Positions 1-8,864 are shown, numbered from the stretch's first letter. The stretch: 64,000 bases of DNA from Nitrobacteraceae bacterium AZCC 2146 (GCA_036924855.1 JBAGRP010000001.1:124001-188000); one strand, 5' to 3'. Numbers and translations: made by a program. The notes: generated from the sequence alone by a model not told the origin.

Positions 1-47
1 GTCACGACGACGATCGGTCGGCCGAATTTATCGCGCGTTGCTGTCAT
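1..47 (-). CDS. beta-ketoacyl-ACP synthase, N-terminal fragment (fabF1XL-like)
   Basis: Only the first 15 codons lie in the window, reading MTATRDKFGRPIVVV, which is typical of the N-terminus of a FabF-type ketosynthase just before its TGMG motif. A purine-rich ribosome site (GGGGAGAG) lies directly upstream. It follows the acpXL, fabZ-like and second ketosynthase genes on the same strand, the order known for the lipid A very-long-chain fatty acid cluster of Rhizobiales, where fabF1XL comes next. The gene is cut by the window edge, so the assignment rests on the short N-terminus and context. Confidence 0.6.
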   Translation of the reverse strand, partial: MTATRDKFGRPIVVV

Positions 48-77
48 GATCTCTCCCCGTCGGCCGTGCTGTTCGCG

Positions 78-1286
78 TCAACTGATGGCTTCAACCAGCG
101 CCATGCCTTCGCCGCGCCAGTGGCCAGCCCCGATCACCACAATCTGGGTGGGTGGCTTGGACATTTCAATCTCCAGCCCGGTTGAATCGTTGGGCGGAAA
201 CATCGCGCCGCGCGAAATCGCCAGCGCAGCGAGGCCAAGCCCGAGCGGAAACTGCGTCTCAAGCGCGTGGCCGAACGATGTGCCGGTGGCGCGCACCGCG
301 AGGTCGGCATGTTGCTTCAGGAACGTGCGCTCTTCGGATGTCGCAGGCTCCGCGCCGGTCGCGCCGGTGATGATTGCGGTGTCGCTCTTCAATGCGCCTA
401 ATTTCGACCACAGCTTCTCCAGCGACGCCGTGACTTCGCCGGGATTCTTGCGGCGCGCCTGATCGGCGACGACATTCTTGAGACGCGCATAGGGTTTTGC
501 GCCGCGTGCTTGTGCGTGGGTCTTGGATTCGATCACGAGGAACGCGCCGCCGGAGCCGAGCGCAAAACCGCTGGCCTGCTCACGTGCCCACACCGTTTCG
601 AACTTGTTCTTGATATTGAAGTCGTCGAACTCATACAGCAGCAGCAGATCCTTGCGCTCGCCATTATGTGCCGCGCCGATCAGCGCGATGTCGCTTTGCC
701 CGGCGGCAATCCGCGCCAGCGCGATGCGCGCGGCGTCGACGCCGGCGGCTTCTTCGCCCATGAAGGTGCGCGACGATCCGGTGACGCCGTGCACGATGGC
801 GATGTTGCCGGCGAGCAGGTTGGAGAGCTGCGCCAGAAACAGCGTCGGCCGCAGATCGTTCATCAGCCGTTCGTTGAGAAATCCGGGCGACGAGGCGCCG
901 TGGGCTTCCGAATTCAGGATGCCGGAATCCACGACGAGATCGCGTTCGCCGCCGCCAGCGGCGACGATCATGTCCATCCGCGACAGGATTTCCTTGTTGC
1001 CCTTGATGCCGGCGGATTCCAGCGCCAGGCCGGCGGCATAGGTGCCGATCCGCTGCCAGGCCTCCATCTGCCGCTGATCGCCCTTCTTGGGGATCTGGGC
1101 GTCGAAGGAAACCGGGGCGAGCGGATGCACGATGTAGGGCGCAAAATTGGTTTCATCGACGTTGATGCGCTTCTGGTTCAGCGCATCCCAATGCGCGTCC
1201 GGGCCTTCGCCAAGCGACGTGGCAAGGCCGATGCCGGTGATCCAGGCTTCTACCGGCTCGGAATTCGCAGGTCGCGTTTCAACCAT
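78..1286 (-). CDS. beta-ketoacyl-ACP synthase-like protein without catalytic Cys (fabF2XL-like)
   Basis: The 402-residue protein has the thiolase-fold layout of a condensing enzyme: WITGIGLATSLG at the N-terminus, a glycine-rich middle (FALGSGGAFLVIE, about 241-253) and IVVIGAGHW near the end. At about residues 167-173, where FabF enzymes carry the nucleophilic Cys in an ATACTSG-like motif, it reads GVTGSSR. The first catalytic His region also diverges (ITGATGAEPATSEE, about 306-319), while GTSFGHALET keeps a His near 340. It overlaps the fabZ-like gene by 8 bases, so the two are probably coupled. By position it matches FabF2XL of the lipid A VLCFA cluster. I infer a non-catalytic partner, like a chain-length factor, for the neighbouring ketosynthase. 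Confidence 0.8.
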   Translation of the reverse strand: MVETRPANSEPVEAWITGIGLATSLGEGPDAHWDALNQKRINVDETNFAPYIVHPLAPVSFDAQIPKKGDQRQMEAWQRIGTYAAGLALESAGIKGNKEILSRMDMIVAAGGGERDLVVDSGILNSEAHGASSPGFLNERLMNDLRPTLFLAQLSNLLAGNIAIVHGVTGSSRTFMGEEAAGVDAARIALARIAAGQSDIALIGAAHNGERKDLLLLYEFDDFNIKNKFETVWAREQASGFALGSGGAFLVIESKTHAQARGAKPYARLKNVVADQARRKNPGEVTASLEKLWSKLGALKSDTAIITGATGAEPATSEERTFLKQHADLAVRATGTSFGHALETQFPLGLGLAALAISRGAMFPPNDSTGLEIEMSKPPTQIVVIGAGHWRGEGMALVEAIS

Positions 1287-1752
1287 GGGACATTGCCTGT
1301 TGGGGGAAGTCTATGCGCCTGGCCATGGTTTCCATGTGCCCGCGCAAATCCGGATGAGGGAACGGGACGTGGCGAAACGTCAGCGTCGCGTTGCAGACCA
1401 GCTTGCCCTTGGCGCTGACCTTCACCGCCGTCATGGCGAAGCCGGAGCCTTCGTGCACGATGCTGGCGTCGATCATCAGCTTCTCGCCGGGGGTGACGAA
1501 GGTGCGCATCTTGGCTTCCTTCACCGCTGCCAGGAACGGCATGCGCTCGAACTTCATCAGCGCGATCAGCAGCCAGCCGGAGGTCTGCGCCATCGCCTCG
1601 ATCAGCAGTACGCCCGGCATCAGCGGAAAGCCCGGAAAATGCCCCTCGAAGATGGTGCTTTTTTCCGGAACGTTCGCTTCAACCGTAATGGTTTTATCGC
1701 CGACATTGAGGTCGGCGATGCGGTCGATCAGATGAAAATATTCGAGGTTCAT
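1279..1752 (-). CDS. FabZ-type 3-hydroxyacyl-ACP dehydratase (fabZXL-like)
   Basis: A 157-residue hot-dog-fold protein with the FabZ signature GHFPGFPLMPGVLLIEAMAQ at about residues 37-56. His38 and Glu52 are the expected catalytic pair. FabZ enzymes dehydrate 3-hydroxyacyl-ACP in the fatty acid elongation cycle. Lying directly downstream of the specialised acyl carrier gene and overlapping the next ketosynthase, it probably serves elongation of the very long 27-hydroxylated acyl chain of lipid A rather than bulk synthesis. It is slightly longer than housekeeping FabZ (about 145-150 residues). Confidence 0.85.
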   Translation of the reverse strand: MNLEYFHLIDRIADLNVGDKTITVEANVPEKSTIFEGHFPGFPLMPGVLLIEAMAQTSGWLLIALMKFERMPFLAAVKEAKMRTFVTPGEKLMIDASIVHEGSGFAMTAVKVSAKGKLVCNATLTFRHVPFPHPDLRGHMETMARRIDFPQQAMSHG

Positions 1753-1761
1753 GGCGGGGCG

Positions 1762-2046
1762 TTACGCGCCCTTGGCCGCGACCAATTCGTCGATGCGGGC
1801 GCTGAGGTTCTTCAGGACGAAATACTGCTCGGTGGTCGCCTTGCCGTCATTGACCTCCTGGGTCCACTTTTCCAGCGGCAGCTTGATCCCGAACGCCTTG
1901 TCGATGGCGAAGGCGATATCGAGGAAATCCAGGCTGTCGATGCCCAGATCGTCGATCGCGTGGCTCTCCGGCGTGATCGTGTCGCGAGGAATGTCGCAGG
2001 TTTCCGCGATGATTGTGGCGACCTGATCGAATGTGGTGGACATCAT
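1762..2046 (-). CDS. acpXL: specialised acyl carrier protein AcpXL
   Basis: A 94-residue acidic carrier protein with the phosphopantetheine attachment motif [14 protein letters not shown]; Ser38 is the modified residue. The length and the C-terminal half (IKLPLEKW, then ATTEQYFVL) fit AcpXL, the carrier for very-long-chain hydroxy fatty acids attached to lipid A in Rhizobiales, better than housekeeping AcpP (about 78 residues). It is the first gene of the minus-strand cluster, followed at 9 bases by the fabZ-like gene. Two ATG codons are adjacent; AAAGG lies upstream. The roughly 185 bases beyond its start hold its presumed promoter; I could not pick out convincing promoter boxes. Confidence 0.88.
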   Translation of the reverse strand: MMSTTFDQVATIIAETCDIPRDTITPESHAIDDLGIDSLDFLDIAFAIDKAFGIKLPLEKWTQEVNDGKATTEQYFVLKNLSARIDELVAAKGA

Positions 2047-2231
2047 TAAGCCTTTGATAGATTGAAGATAAATGTCGGGACGGCGCGGAAAGAGGGGGCT
2101 CGGCCCCGGAACGCCCTGTCCGCCGGAAGGAGTCGATTGCCCGTATAACGGAGGGAGGCTCTCAGTTCAATGGCAGTTGAGCACCTGCTCACCTGCCAGT
2201 TCCGGGCGGCGGACTATTCGGTTGGATGGTC

Positions 2232-2579
2232 TCAGGTCTGCGGTACGACGATATGGGCGCAATCGCGGCGGCCCGTTAGCACGCAATCCTGGGTCTTGCG
2301 GAGGTCGGCGATGCTGATGGCGAGCCAGATGCCGATCCCGGTCAGCGCCGCGGTCAGGGCGAAGGCGGCCGCGTTCGCCAGCATGCGGTGGTGGAAGTCG
2401 TCGGGCTCGTCGCGGGGACGTTCAAATCGCGAGAGGTCGTCAGCCCCATGCGAGGTGTTCGCAGCAGGGCGACCGCCCGGAACGGTCGGATGATGCGGGA
2501 GCGTGGCCGAGGTGCGCGGCACGAATTTGAGCACGCGGTGCTCGTCGTCCCCCCTGATGATCGGCTGCTGGGTCTTCAT
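2232..2579 (-). CDS. small single-pass membrane protein, unknown function
   Basis: A 115-residue protein. The N-terminal half is polar and basic (GDDEHRVLKFVPR). One hydrophobic helix follows at about residues 66-90 (LANAAAFALTAALTGIGIWLAI), then a short tail with two cysteines (residues about 97-106). No signal peptidase site is evident, so it should be an anchored inner-membrane protein. I recognise it only as a type of hypothetical protein seen in Bradyrhizobium-like genomes. It stands alone between acpXL and a divergent gene. Function unknown. Confidence 0.6.
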   Translation of the reverse strand: MKTQQPIIRGDDEHRVLKFVPRTSATLPHHPTVPGGRPAANTSHGADDLSRFERPRDEPDDFHHRMLANAAAFALTAALTGIGIWLAISIADLRKTQDCVLTGRRDCAHIVVPQT

Positions 2580-2796
2580 GGTTGCCCGGTCTGCGATATT
2601 TGTTGCATGACCCTAGCACGATGTCCGCACGGCGAGCAGATAAAGTCCGCATGGCACGAATGCGGCAATCCATCCTCTGGCTGTCCTGCAACTGGTCCTC
2701 GCGGCGATGTGAGAGTCGCTTGATTGAACGGCAGGGCGGTCCTGTCATATTCGCCGTCGCCCAAAGTTGAGACAAGTCATATTTGGAGAATTGATC

Positions 2797-3423
2797 ATGG
2801 CCAATACCCGCGAACCGCTGCTGCAGCCGATCTCGATCCTGTCGCTGCGCCCGACGCAGATGACGGTGGGGATGCGGGAGGTCAAGGAAAAGCGCAAGCG
2901 CTGGCGCGAGCACAAGTCGAAGCGCAAGCAGGCCGAGCTGTTGGGCAAGCACATGATCCCGGTGGTGCTGGGGCCGGACGGGAAACACTACGTCGTCGAT
3001 CACCATCATCTCGCCCGGGCGCTTCATGAGGAGGGCGTGAAGGATATTCTGGTCACGATCATCGCCGACCTCACCATGGTCGACAAGGGGGCATTCTGGG
3101 GTGTTCTCGACAACCACCGCTGGGTCTACCCCTACGATGCCATGGGCGAGCGGCGTCATTTCAGGGATGTGCCAAAATCGATCGCCGAGCTGAAGGACGA
3201 TCCATTCCGCAGCCTCGCCGGCGAGATCCGGCGGGCGGGCGGTTATGCCAAGGACACGACGCCGTTCAGCGAATTTCTCTGGGCGGACTTTTTGCGCCGC
3301 CGGCTGTCGCGCAAGGGCGTCGAGGCCGATTTCGAGAAGGCGATCGAAAAGGCGCTGGCCTTGGCCAAGGGCAAGGACGCGATCTATTTGCCGGGCTGGT
3401 GCGGGCCCGCGTCGGACGACTGA
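2797..3423 (+). CDS. ParB-like protein (ParBc_2 / DUF-type ParB-like nuclease family)
   Basis: A 208-residue protein carrying a ParB/sulfiredoxin-like core: SLRPTQMTVGMREV (about 17-30), IPVVLGPDGKHYVVDHHH (about 57-74) and ARALHEEG. The VVDHHHLARAL stretch is the family hallmark of the stand-alone ParBc_2 proteins, which lack the KorB-type DNA-binding part of true partition ParB. The chosen ATG has GGAGA 8 bases upstream; an in-frame start 10 codons earlier has none. Its last 40 bases overlap the end of the convergent mgtC-like gene. The molecular role is not established. Confidence 0.8.
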   Translation: MANTREPLLQPISILSLRPTQMTVGMREVKEKRKRWREHKSKRKQAELLGKHMIPVVLGPDGKHYVVDHHHLARALHEEGVKDILVTIIADLTMVDKGAFWGVLDNHRWVYPYDAMGERRHFRDVPKSIAELKDDPFRSLAGEIRRAGGYAKDTTPFSEFLWADFLRRRLSRKGVEADFEKAIEKALALAKGKDAIYLPGWCGPASDD

Positions 3424-3905
3424 TCGGCGCCGTCCGATACCGGCAAGTCACGCTCAACCTTGCCGCCAAGCACGCGGTGCAAGGCGTGCTCGATGCGGCC
3501 GCCGGCCAGCAGGATGGCAAAGGTGATCACCAGTGCCACGATGACGATCCGCCATTGCCCGGCGCCGCACATGATGCCGATGCAGGCGGTCAGCCAGGTG
3601 CAGGCGGCGCTGGTGAGGCCGCGGATGCGAAAATGGTGTTCGGCATGGAAGATCACGCCGGCGCCGAGAAAGCCGATTCCGGTCAGAATGCCCTGAACCA
3701 CCCGGCTGCCGGCGTCCGTAAAGCCGCCACCGCGCATCGGATCGGCCAGTACCGTCACCATCGCAGTGGCCAGGCTGACCAGCGCCAGCGTGCGCAGACC
3801 GATCGGCTTGCCCTGCAGATCGCGGTTGAGGCCGATCACGCCGCCGGCGAGGGCGGCGACGCCGAGCCGCAAGATGATCTCCGACCAATCGAGCAAGGCC
3901 ATCAT
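3384..3905 (-). CDS. MgtC/SapB family membrane protein
   Basis: A 173-residue protein with hydrophobic segments and the MgtC family signatures: LRLGVAALAGGVIGLNRDLQGKP at the N-terminus, GLRTLALVSLATAM, and GILTGIGFLGAGVIF, followed by IRGLTSAACTWLTACIG. The family acts in the inner membrane and is linked to growth at low magnesium and to acid or intracellular survival. The protein ends in a short cytoplasmic tail and lacks the longer C-terminal domain of some MgtC proteins. Its 3' end overlaps the ParB-like gene by 40 bases in convergent orientation. The next gene on the strand starts 600 bases upstream, so it may share a transcript with the AhpD-like gene. Confidence 0.88.
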   Translation of the reverse strand: MMALLDWSEIILRLGVAALAGGVIGLNRDLQGKPIGLRTLALVSLATAMVTVLADPMRGGGFTDAGSRVVQGILTGIGFLGAGVIFHAEHHFRIRGLTSAACTWLTACIGIMCGAGQWRIVIVALVITFAILLAGGRIEHALHRVLGGKVERDLPVSDGADQSSDAGPHQPGK

Positions 3906-3927
3906 CCCTTCCTGCGCGCCGTCGCGC

Positions 3928-4506
3928 TTATTTCGGCAGCCGGCCCATCATGTAGAACTCGTCGTTCGGGCGCATGCTGGTGACATTGGCCATCCGGTTC
4001 GACAGCGCGAAGAACGCCGCAATCGCGGTGATGTCCCAGATATCATCGTCGCTGAAGCCGTGGCCGCCGACTTCGGCGAAATCCTGCTCGGAGATCGTCT
4101 CCGCGGACTTGCTTACCTTCATCGCAAAATCCAGCATCGCGCGCTGCCGCGGCGTGATGTCGGCCTTGCGGTAGTTCACCGCGATCTGGTCGGCGATTTG
4201 CGGGTTCTTGGCGCGGATGCGCAGGATCGCGCCATGCGCAACCACGCAATAATGGCACTGGTTGGCGCTCGACGTGGCGACCACGATCATCTCGCGCTCG
4301 GCCTTGGTCAGGCCGCCGTCTTTCTCCATCAGCGCGTCGTGATAGGCGAAGAAGGCGCGGAACTCGTCGGGCCGATACGCCAGCGTCAGAAACACGTTTG
4401 GCACGAAGCCGGATTTTTCCTGCACTGCGAGAATGCGGGTGCGGATATCGTCGGGTAGGATGTCCAGGGCCGGCGTCGGAAAACGTTTTGCAATCGGCTG
4501 GGTCAT
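3928..4506 (-). CDS. carboxymuconolactone decarboxylase / AhpD-like peroxidase-related enzyme
   Basis: A 192-residue all-helical protein of the AhpD superfamily with a redox motif C-x-x-C-x-x-x-H (QCHYCVVAH; Cys84, Cys87, His91). The flanking MIVVATSSAN and the C-terminal ALSNRMANVT fit the uncharacterised peroxidase-related subfamily. These proteins probably reduce peroxides using the CxxC pair, with substrate unknown. The ATG at 4506 was preferred to an in-frame TTG two codons earlier; GGA lies upstream. It lies 22 bases upstream of the mgtC-like gene on the same strand. Confidence 0.82.
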   Translation of the reverse strand: MTQPIAKRFPTPALDILPDDIRTRILAVQEKSGFVPNVFLTLAYRPDEFRAFFAYHDALMEKDGGLTKAEREMIVVATSSANQCHYCVVAHGAILRIRAKNPQIADQIAVNYRKADITPRQRAMLDFAMKVSKSAETISEQDFAEVGGHGFSDDDIWDITAIAAFFALSNRMANVTSMRPNDEFYMMGRLPK

Positions 4507-4590
4507 GAGCAAGGTCCGTCACGGCGCGTGATGCGCTGGCGGCGGACCTTAGGCGATGATCGCGGCGGCGAAAAGCGGTTGAACGCAAGT

Positions 4591-4690
4591 CCTCATGGTG
4601 AGGAGGCGCTTCTTCAGCGCCGTCTCGAACCATGACGATATGGCACTCATCCTTCGAGACGCGCGCAAGAGCGCGCTGCTCAGGATGAGG
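4591..4690. repeat. pair of palindromic dispersed repeat units
   Basis: Two imperfect palindromes in tandem fill the gap between the AhpD-like and HerA-like genes. The first (4591-4635) starts CCTCATGGTGAGG and ends TCTCGAACCATGA. The second (4646-4690) starts CTCATCCTTCGAGACG and ends GCTCAGGATGAGG. A related unit occurs at 13438-13566 in the opposite sense. The pattern suggests a REP-like intergenic family, able to form stem-loops between 3' ends of genes. Confidence 0.65.
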
Positions 4691-4697
4691 AGTCTGG

Positions 4698-6449
4698 CTA
4701 CCGCAGCGGCTTCTTCAGCAGCGAAAAGCGGTCGGGATCGAGGCCGAGCGAGGGCTGCAGCATCGGCGCTTCCAGCGTGCGTGCCACCGGCCGCTCCGTG
4801 AAGCCCGGATCGTTCGGCACGTCGCGGTGCGAGGTGGCGCCGCGCCAGCGTTCCAGCACCGCGCTGACGAAATGCATGTCATGGCCGGCGGCGACCGACG
4901 GTACCGTCGAGATCGTCGCCTCGGAGCGCGGCAACTGATGCGGCGGCACTTCCTTGAAACGCAACCGGGTCGGCAGCGCCACGCCCTCGCCGAAGGCCAG
5001 CACTTCGCGGGTGCCCAAAGATGGCACGAAGGAGAGCAGGTTGGCCGCGGCGTCGGAGACGGCGGAGCGGAGCAGGGTCTGGTCGCGTTCGTTGGCGAGC
5101 CGCATCGCGAACAGCGTGTTGCACTGGGAGATGATGGTGGCGTCGAGTTCGGCGGGACGCTGCGTCACCAGGCCGAGATAGACGCCGTATTTGCGGCCTT
5201 CCTTGGCGATCCGCGACACCGCCTTGCGGGTCGGGCCAAAGCCGATGTTGCGGTCGGCGGAGGCGTAGCGATGCGCTTCCTCGCAGACGAACAGCAGCGG
5301 CGACACGCCGTCGCTCCACAGCCCGAAATCGAACGCCATCCGGCACAGCACCGACACCACGGAATCGACGACCTCGGCCGGGAAGCCGGCCAGCTGCATG
5401 ATGGTCATCGGCTTGCCGTTGGCCGGCAGCCGGAACAGGTAGCTGATGACTTCCGCCATGGTGTCGCCGCCGACGTTGGCGTTGTCGAACATGAAAGCGT
5501 AGCGCGGATCGTTGCGCACCGTCTCGATGCGCGAGATCAGCTTGTGATAGATGATGCGTGACGAGCGGTTCTCGAGTTTGCCCATGCGCTCGTCGATCAG
5601 CGAAATCAGATCGACCAGCCGGTAGGGCACCGGGGTGTCGGCGGTGTAGCCGACTGTTTTCGGATCGGCCCGCTTCAGCCCGACGCGGTCGGAATTCTGG
5701 TATTGGGTGTAGACGCCCTTGGCGATCGGGATCACCTCGCTGAGAATTTCCAGCTCTTCCGACACGCCGGGGCGGCCGGCGAACAGCACGTCGACGATTT
5801 CCTCGAAATTGAACAGCCAGAACGGCAGTTTCAGATTGCGCGGATTGAGCACTACCGCGCGATCGCCGAAGCAGCGGCCATATTCATTGTGGACGTCGAG
5901 CAGGAAGATGCGCAGGTTGGGGCGGACCCGCAGAATTTCGTTGAGCAGCAGCGAGACGCCGCTGGACTTGCCGACGCCGGTGGAACCGAGCACGGCGAAA
6001 TGCTTGCTCAGCATTTCCTCGACATCGACATAGGCGATGACCGACTTGTCCTGTTGCAGCGTGCCGACATTGATCTGGTCCGAGCCGGTCGGCGCGTAGA
6101 CCGTCCGCAGTTCCTGGTTGGTGATCAGGCCGACGATGTCGCCGATGGTCGGATAATTGGTGACGCCGCGCTGGAATTTCGGTCGCTCCGGCGCGCCGCT
6201 GATCTCGCCGAGCAGATCGACGGAGGCGCTGGCGATATAGAGGTCCGATGCCGGCAGGTTCTCGCAGGAGACTTCGGTGATCATCGCGATGATCGTCGAG
6301 GTCGCGCATCGGATGCTGACGAAGCGGCCGACGGTGCCGCGGGCTTCCGCGGGCGCCATCTGGCTGGTCGCCAGAAGCCCGACGCGGGCCAGCGAGCCCC
6401 TGACTGAAATGATGCGCCCAAATGACGCCGCTGCGGCCAAATCTGTCAT
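4698..6449 (-). CDS. HerA-like ATPase (DUF87 family)
   Basis: A 583-residue P-loop ATPase with an N-terminal beta-rich HAS-barrel-like region (FGRIISVRG, GRFVSIRC). Walker A is GSTGVGKSS at about 155-163 and Walker B is LLFVCEEAHRY at about 385-395; a probable sensor/arginine-finger region is EGRKYGVYLGLVTQRP. This is the layout of HerA/FtsK-type hexameric translocases. Archaeal HerA works with NurA in DNA end resection, but no NurA-like gene is visible here. The ATG giving MTDLAAAASFGRI was chosen because the HAS region begins directly after it; an upstream in-frame extension is low-complexity and lies in the intergenic region. No strong ribosome site is seen. Confidence 0.85.
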   Translation of the reverse strand: MTDLAAAASFGRIISVRGSLARVGLLATSQMAPAEARGTVGRFVSIRCATSTIIAMITEVSCENLPASDLYIASASVDLLGEISGAPERPKFQRGVTNYPTIGDIVGLITNQELRTVYAPTGSDQINVGTLQQDKSVIAYVDVEEMLSKHFAVLGSTGVGKSSGVSLLLNEILRVRPNLRIFLLDVHNEYGRCFGDRAVVLNPRNLKLPFWLFNFEEIVDVLFAGRPGVSEELEILSEVIPIAKGVYTQYQNSDRVGLKRADPKTVGYTADTPVPYRLVDLISLIDERMGKLENRSSRIIYHKLISRIETVRNDPRYAFMFDNANVGGDTMAEVISYLFRLPANGKPMTIMQLAGFPAEVVDSVVSVLCRMAFDFGLWSDGVSPLLFVCEEAHRYASADRNIGFGPTRKAVSRIAKEGRKYGVYLGLVTQRPAELDATIISQCNTLFAMRLANERDQTLLRSAVSDAAANLLSFVPSLGTREVLAFGEGVALPTRLRFKEVPPHQLPRSEATISTVPSVAAGHDMHFVSAVLERWRGATSHRDVPNDPGFTERPVARTLEAPMLQPSLGLDPDRFSLLKKPLR

Positions 6450-6735
6450 GTCAAAAATCGCGTTGTCGCGCCCCGGTTGGGGCCGACTATGCAGCGCAGG
6501 GACTGGACAAACGGTTAAGGCGCCCCTTGGTAGTGTTGAGCAGACGGGCTGCACACCGGTGGGAATTTGCAGGGAAGCGCCAATCTGGCGTCCACGGCCG
6601 GGGCGCAGCGTACCCAGCCTTTACCCGCTGTTAACCAGCGCCGAGGTGACGCGGGCCGGCGGTTCCCGGCTTGCGTTGCGAGGCGTCGTCACGGTACCCC
6701 TCTATGCCGGTTGACTGACCTCGTTCGGAACTCAC

Positions 6736-7632
6736 ATGCGCATCGATTTTCCCGGACTGCAGGCGTTTCTGAGCATCGCGGAGCGTGGCAGCTTTTCGCG
6801 CGCTGCCGCCCATCTGAATCTGTCGCAGACGGCACTCAGCCACCGCATCAAGAAACTGGAGGAGGATCTCGGCCTGCAACTGCTGGCCCGCACCACGCGG
6901 CAGGTCGCGTTGACGCCGGCCGGGCTCGAACTGCTGCCGACCGCCCGCCGGATGATCGGTGAACTCTCGGATTCCATCGATCTGTTGCGGGCACGCGGCC
7001 GCAAGCGGCAGGAGCACATCGCGCTGGGCTGCCTGCCGACCATCGCCGCCTACCACCTGCCGCGGGTGCTGAAGGAATTCAACGCGCTGCATCCTGGGAT
7101 CTCGATCAAGATCCACGACAATTCGGCCGGCGAAATCGCCACTTTGGTGCAGTCCGGCCAGGCCGAGTTCGGCGTCACCATCATCGCCATGAACATCTGG
7201 GATCTCGCTGCCACACCGCTGATCAAGGAGCGATTTGTGCTGCTCTGCACCAAGGACAGTGCGTTCGCGCAGCGCAAGTTCGTGGCGTGGTCGCATTTGC
7301 AGGATACGCCGCTGATCCGGATCAGCCCGCAGGCCGGCAACCGCGCGCTGATCGATGACGCACTCGGCGACCGGCGCGACAGCCTGAACTGGCGTTACGA
7401 GGTGCAGCATCTGCAGACCGCGGTGGGCATGGTGTTCGAAAAACTCGGCGTCGCCGTGGTGCCGAATATCGCCGTTGCCACCCAGGGCACCGCGGGCCTG
7501 GTCGCGCTGCCGCTGCGCAACCCGAGCGTCAGCCGCACCGTGGGGATCGTCGTCAAAAGGGGATTGCCAGTCAGCAAGCCTGCCCAGGCGCTGATCGATC
7601 TGATCCGGGCTTACTTCCAATCGGTGCAATAA
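6736..7632 (+). CDS. LysR-family transcriptional regulator
   Basis: A 298-residue LysR protein. The winged helix-turn-helix is at residues 1-60 (FLSIAERGSFSRAAAHLNLS, then SHRIKKLEEDLG), followed by a linker helix and a two-lobed effector domain (IALGCLPTIAAYHLPRVL, GVAVVPNIA). It precedes, in the same direction, the Bug-type binding protein and the aromatic catabolic genes at 7817-14566, and probably controls them in response to a pathway intermediate. The 286-base gap before it, shared with the divergent HerA-like gene, presumably holds both promoters; I see no certain operator. Confidence 0.92.
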   Translation: MRIDFPGLQAFLSIAERGSFSRAAAHLNLSQTALSHRIKKLEEDLGLQLLARTTRQVALTPAGLELLPTARRMIGELSDSIDLLRARGRKRQEHIALGCLPTIAAYHLPRVLKEFNALHPGISIKIHDNSAGEIATLVQSGQAEFGVTIIAMNIWDLAATPLIKERFVLLCTKDSAFAQRKFVAWSHLQDTPLIRISPQAGNRALIDDALGDRRDSLNWRYEVQHLQTAVGMVFEKLGVAVVPNIAVATQGTAGLVALPLRNPSVSRTVGIVVKRGLPVSKPAQALIDLIRAYFQSVQ

Positions 7633-7816
7633 ATCGCTTTCCGAAATATATGCAGGCGACCGTCTGATTATGCCACAATTCTCATTTGTTTCATATATCG
7701 GAATTGGCTAATCCGGGTGCCGCAACGGTCCGGAGACGTCGCAAGTCATGCGGCGTGCAACGCGCTGAATTAAAAAACCCAAGGGTGGACGCGCGCAGCG
7801 TCTTTTCGGATTTACG

Positions 7817-8827
7817 ATGACGCACCGATTTTCAACAAAGCTGAACGGTATTTTTAACGGCTTGCGGGTCTCTCTCGCCTTGATGACTGCTGCCGTTTTC
7901 TGGTCGGCCGCGTCGGCGCAGGCCCAATCCACCTATCCAACCCGCCCGATCCGCGTGATCGTTCCCTTCGCCGCCGGTGGCGTGGCCGACATCACCATTC
8001 GCATTGTGTCCGAGAAACTCGGCGACAAGCTTGGGCAGCGCTTCATCGTGGAAAACATGCCGGGCGCCGGCGGCGTCGCAGCCGCGCGCGCCGTGACGTC
8101 GTCCAATCCCGATGGTTACACGCTGGCGCTGCTCAGCAACGGCACCGCCGTCAGCGTTCCCTTGTTCAAGAGCCTGCCGTTCGATCCGGTGAAGAATTTC
8201 GAGCCGATCTCCAGCATCGGCTTCTTCGACTTCGTCGTCGGCACCAACGCGGAATCGTCGCACAAGACGCTGCCGGACCTCATCAAGTTCGCGCGCGACA
8301 ATCCTGGCAAGCTCAATGTCGGCACCATCAGCGTCGGCAGCACGCAGAATCTGTCCGCGGAATTGCTGAAATCGACCGCCGGCGTCGACTTCCAGATCGT
8401 GCCCTATCGCGGCACGCCGGAAGTCATCGTCGGTCTGCTGCGCAAGGATATCGACGTCATGATCGACAATTATGTCGGGATGAAATCGGCTCTGCTGGAT
8501 CAGAAGATCCACGCCGTCGGCACGACGGGCGAGGGGCGCTCGGTCATCCTCAAGGACGTGCCGACGCTCGCCGAAGGCGGCGTCAAGGGGTACGACGTGG
8601 TGTCCTGGAATGCGCTGTTCGCCCCCGCAGGTACGCCGCCGGCGGTGATTGCCAAACTCAATGCCGGGCTGCGCGAGGTGCTGGCATTGCCGGACGTCAA
8701 GCAGAAGCTGCTCGATCTCGGCATCGAGGCGCGCGCCGGCTCGCCGGAAGAACTGAAAGCGAGACTGGTCGCGGATATCGCCAAGTGGACCAAGGTGATC
8801 GAGCAGTCCGGCATTCCGAAACAATAG
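7817..8827 (+). CDS. Bug-family (TctC-like) periplasmic solute-binding protein
   Basis: A 336-residue exported binding protein. The signal peptide (about 1-36) ends SAASAQAQS. The mature part begins with the Bug hallmark YPTRPIRVIVPFAAGGVADI and continues with AARAVTSSNPDGYTL, VPYRGTPEVIVGLL and LFAPAGTPPAVIAKLNAGLREVL. Bug proteins bind carboxylated or aromatic acids and usually serve tripartite tricarboxylate transporters (TctAB) or act as sensors. No TctA or TctB gene is nearby, so it is an orphan binding protein here. It starts the catabolic block after the LysR gene and probably binds the aromatic acid or an intermediate. Confidence 0.9.
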   Translation: MTHRFSTKLNGIFNGLRVSLALMTAAVFWSAASAQAQSTYPTRPIRVIVPFAAGGVADITIRIVSEKLGDKLGQRFIVENMPGAGGVAAARAVTSSNPDGYTLALLSNGTAVSVPLFKSLPFDPVKNFEPISSIGFFDFVVGTNAESSHKTLPDLIKFARDNPGKLNVGTISVGSTQNLSAELLKSTAGVDFQIVPYRGTPEVIVGLLRKDIDVMIDNYVGMKSALLDQKIHAVGTTGEGRSVILKDVPTLAEGGVKGYDVVSWNALFAPAGTPPAVIAKLNAGLREVLALPDVKQKLLDLGIEARAGSPEELKARLVADIAKWTKVIEQSGIPKQ

Positions 8828-8864
8828 ACACCCGCGCGTTCACACGATTCAAGCCACGCAGGAC

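Noticed and set aside
4698..6449. HerA-like ATPase as part of a defence island
   Set aside because: No nuclease, SIR2 or other defence partner gene is next to it; neighbours are ordinary chromosomal genes.
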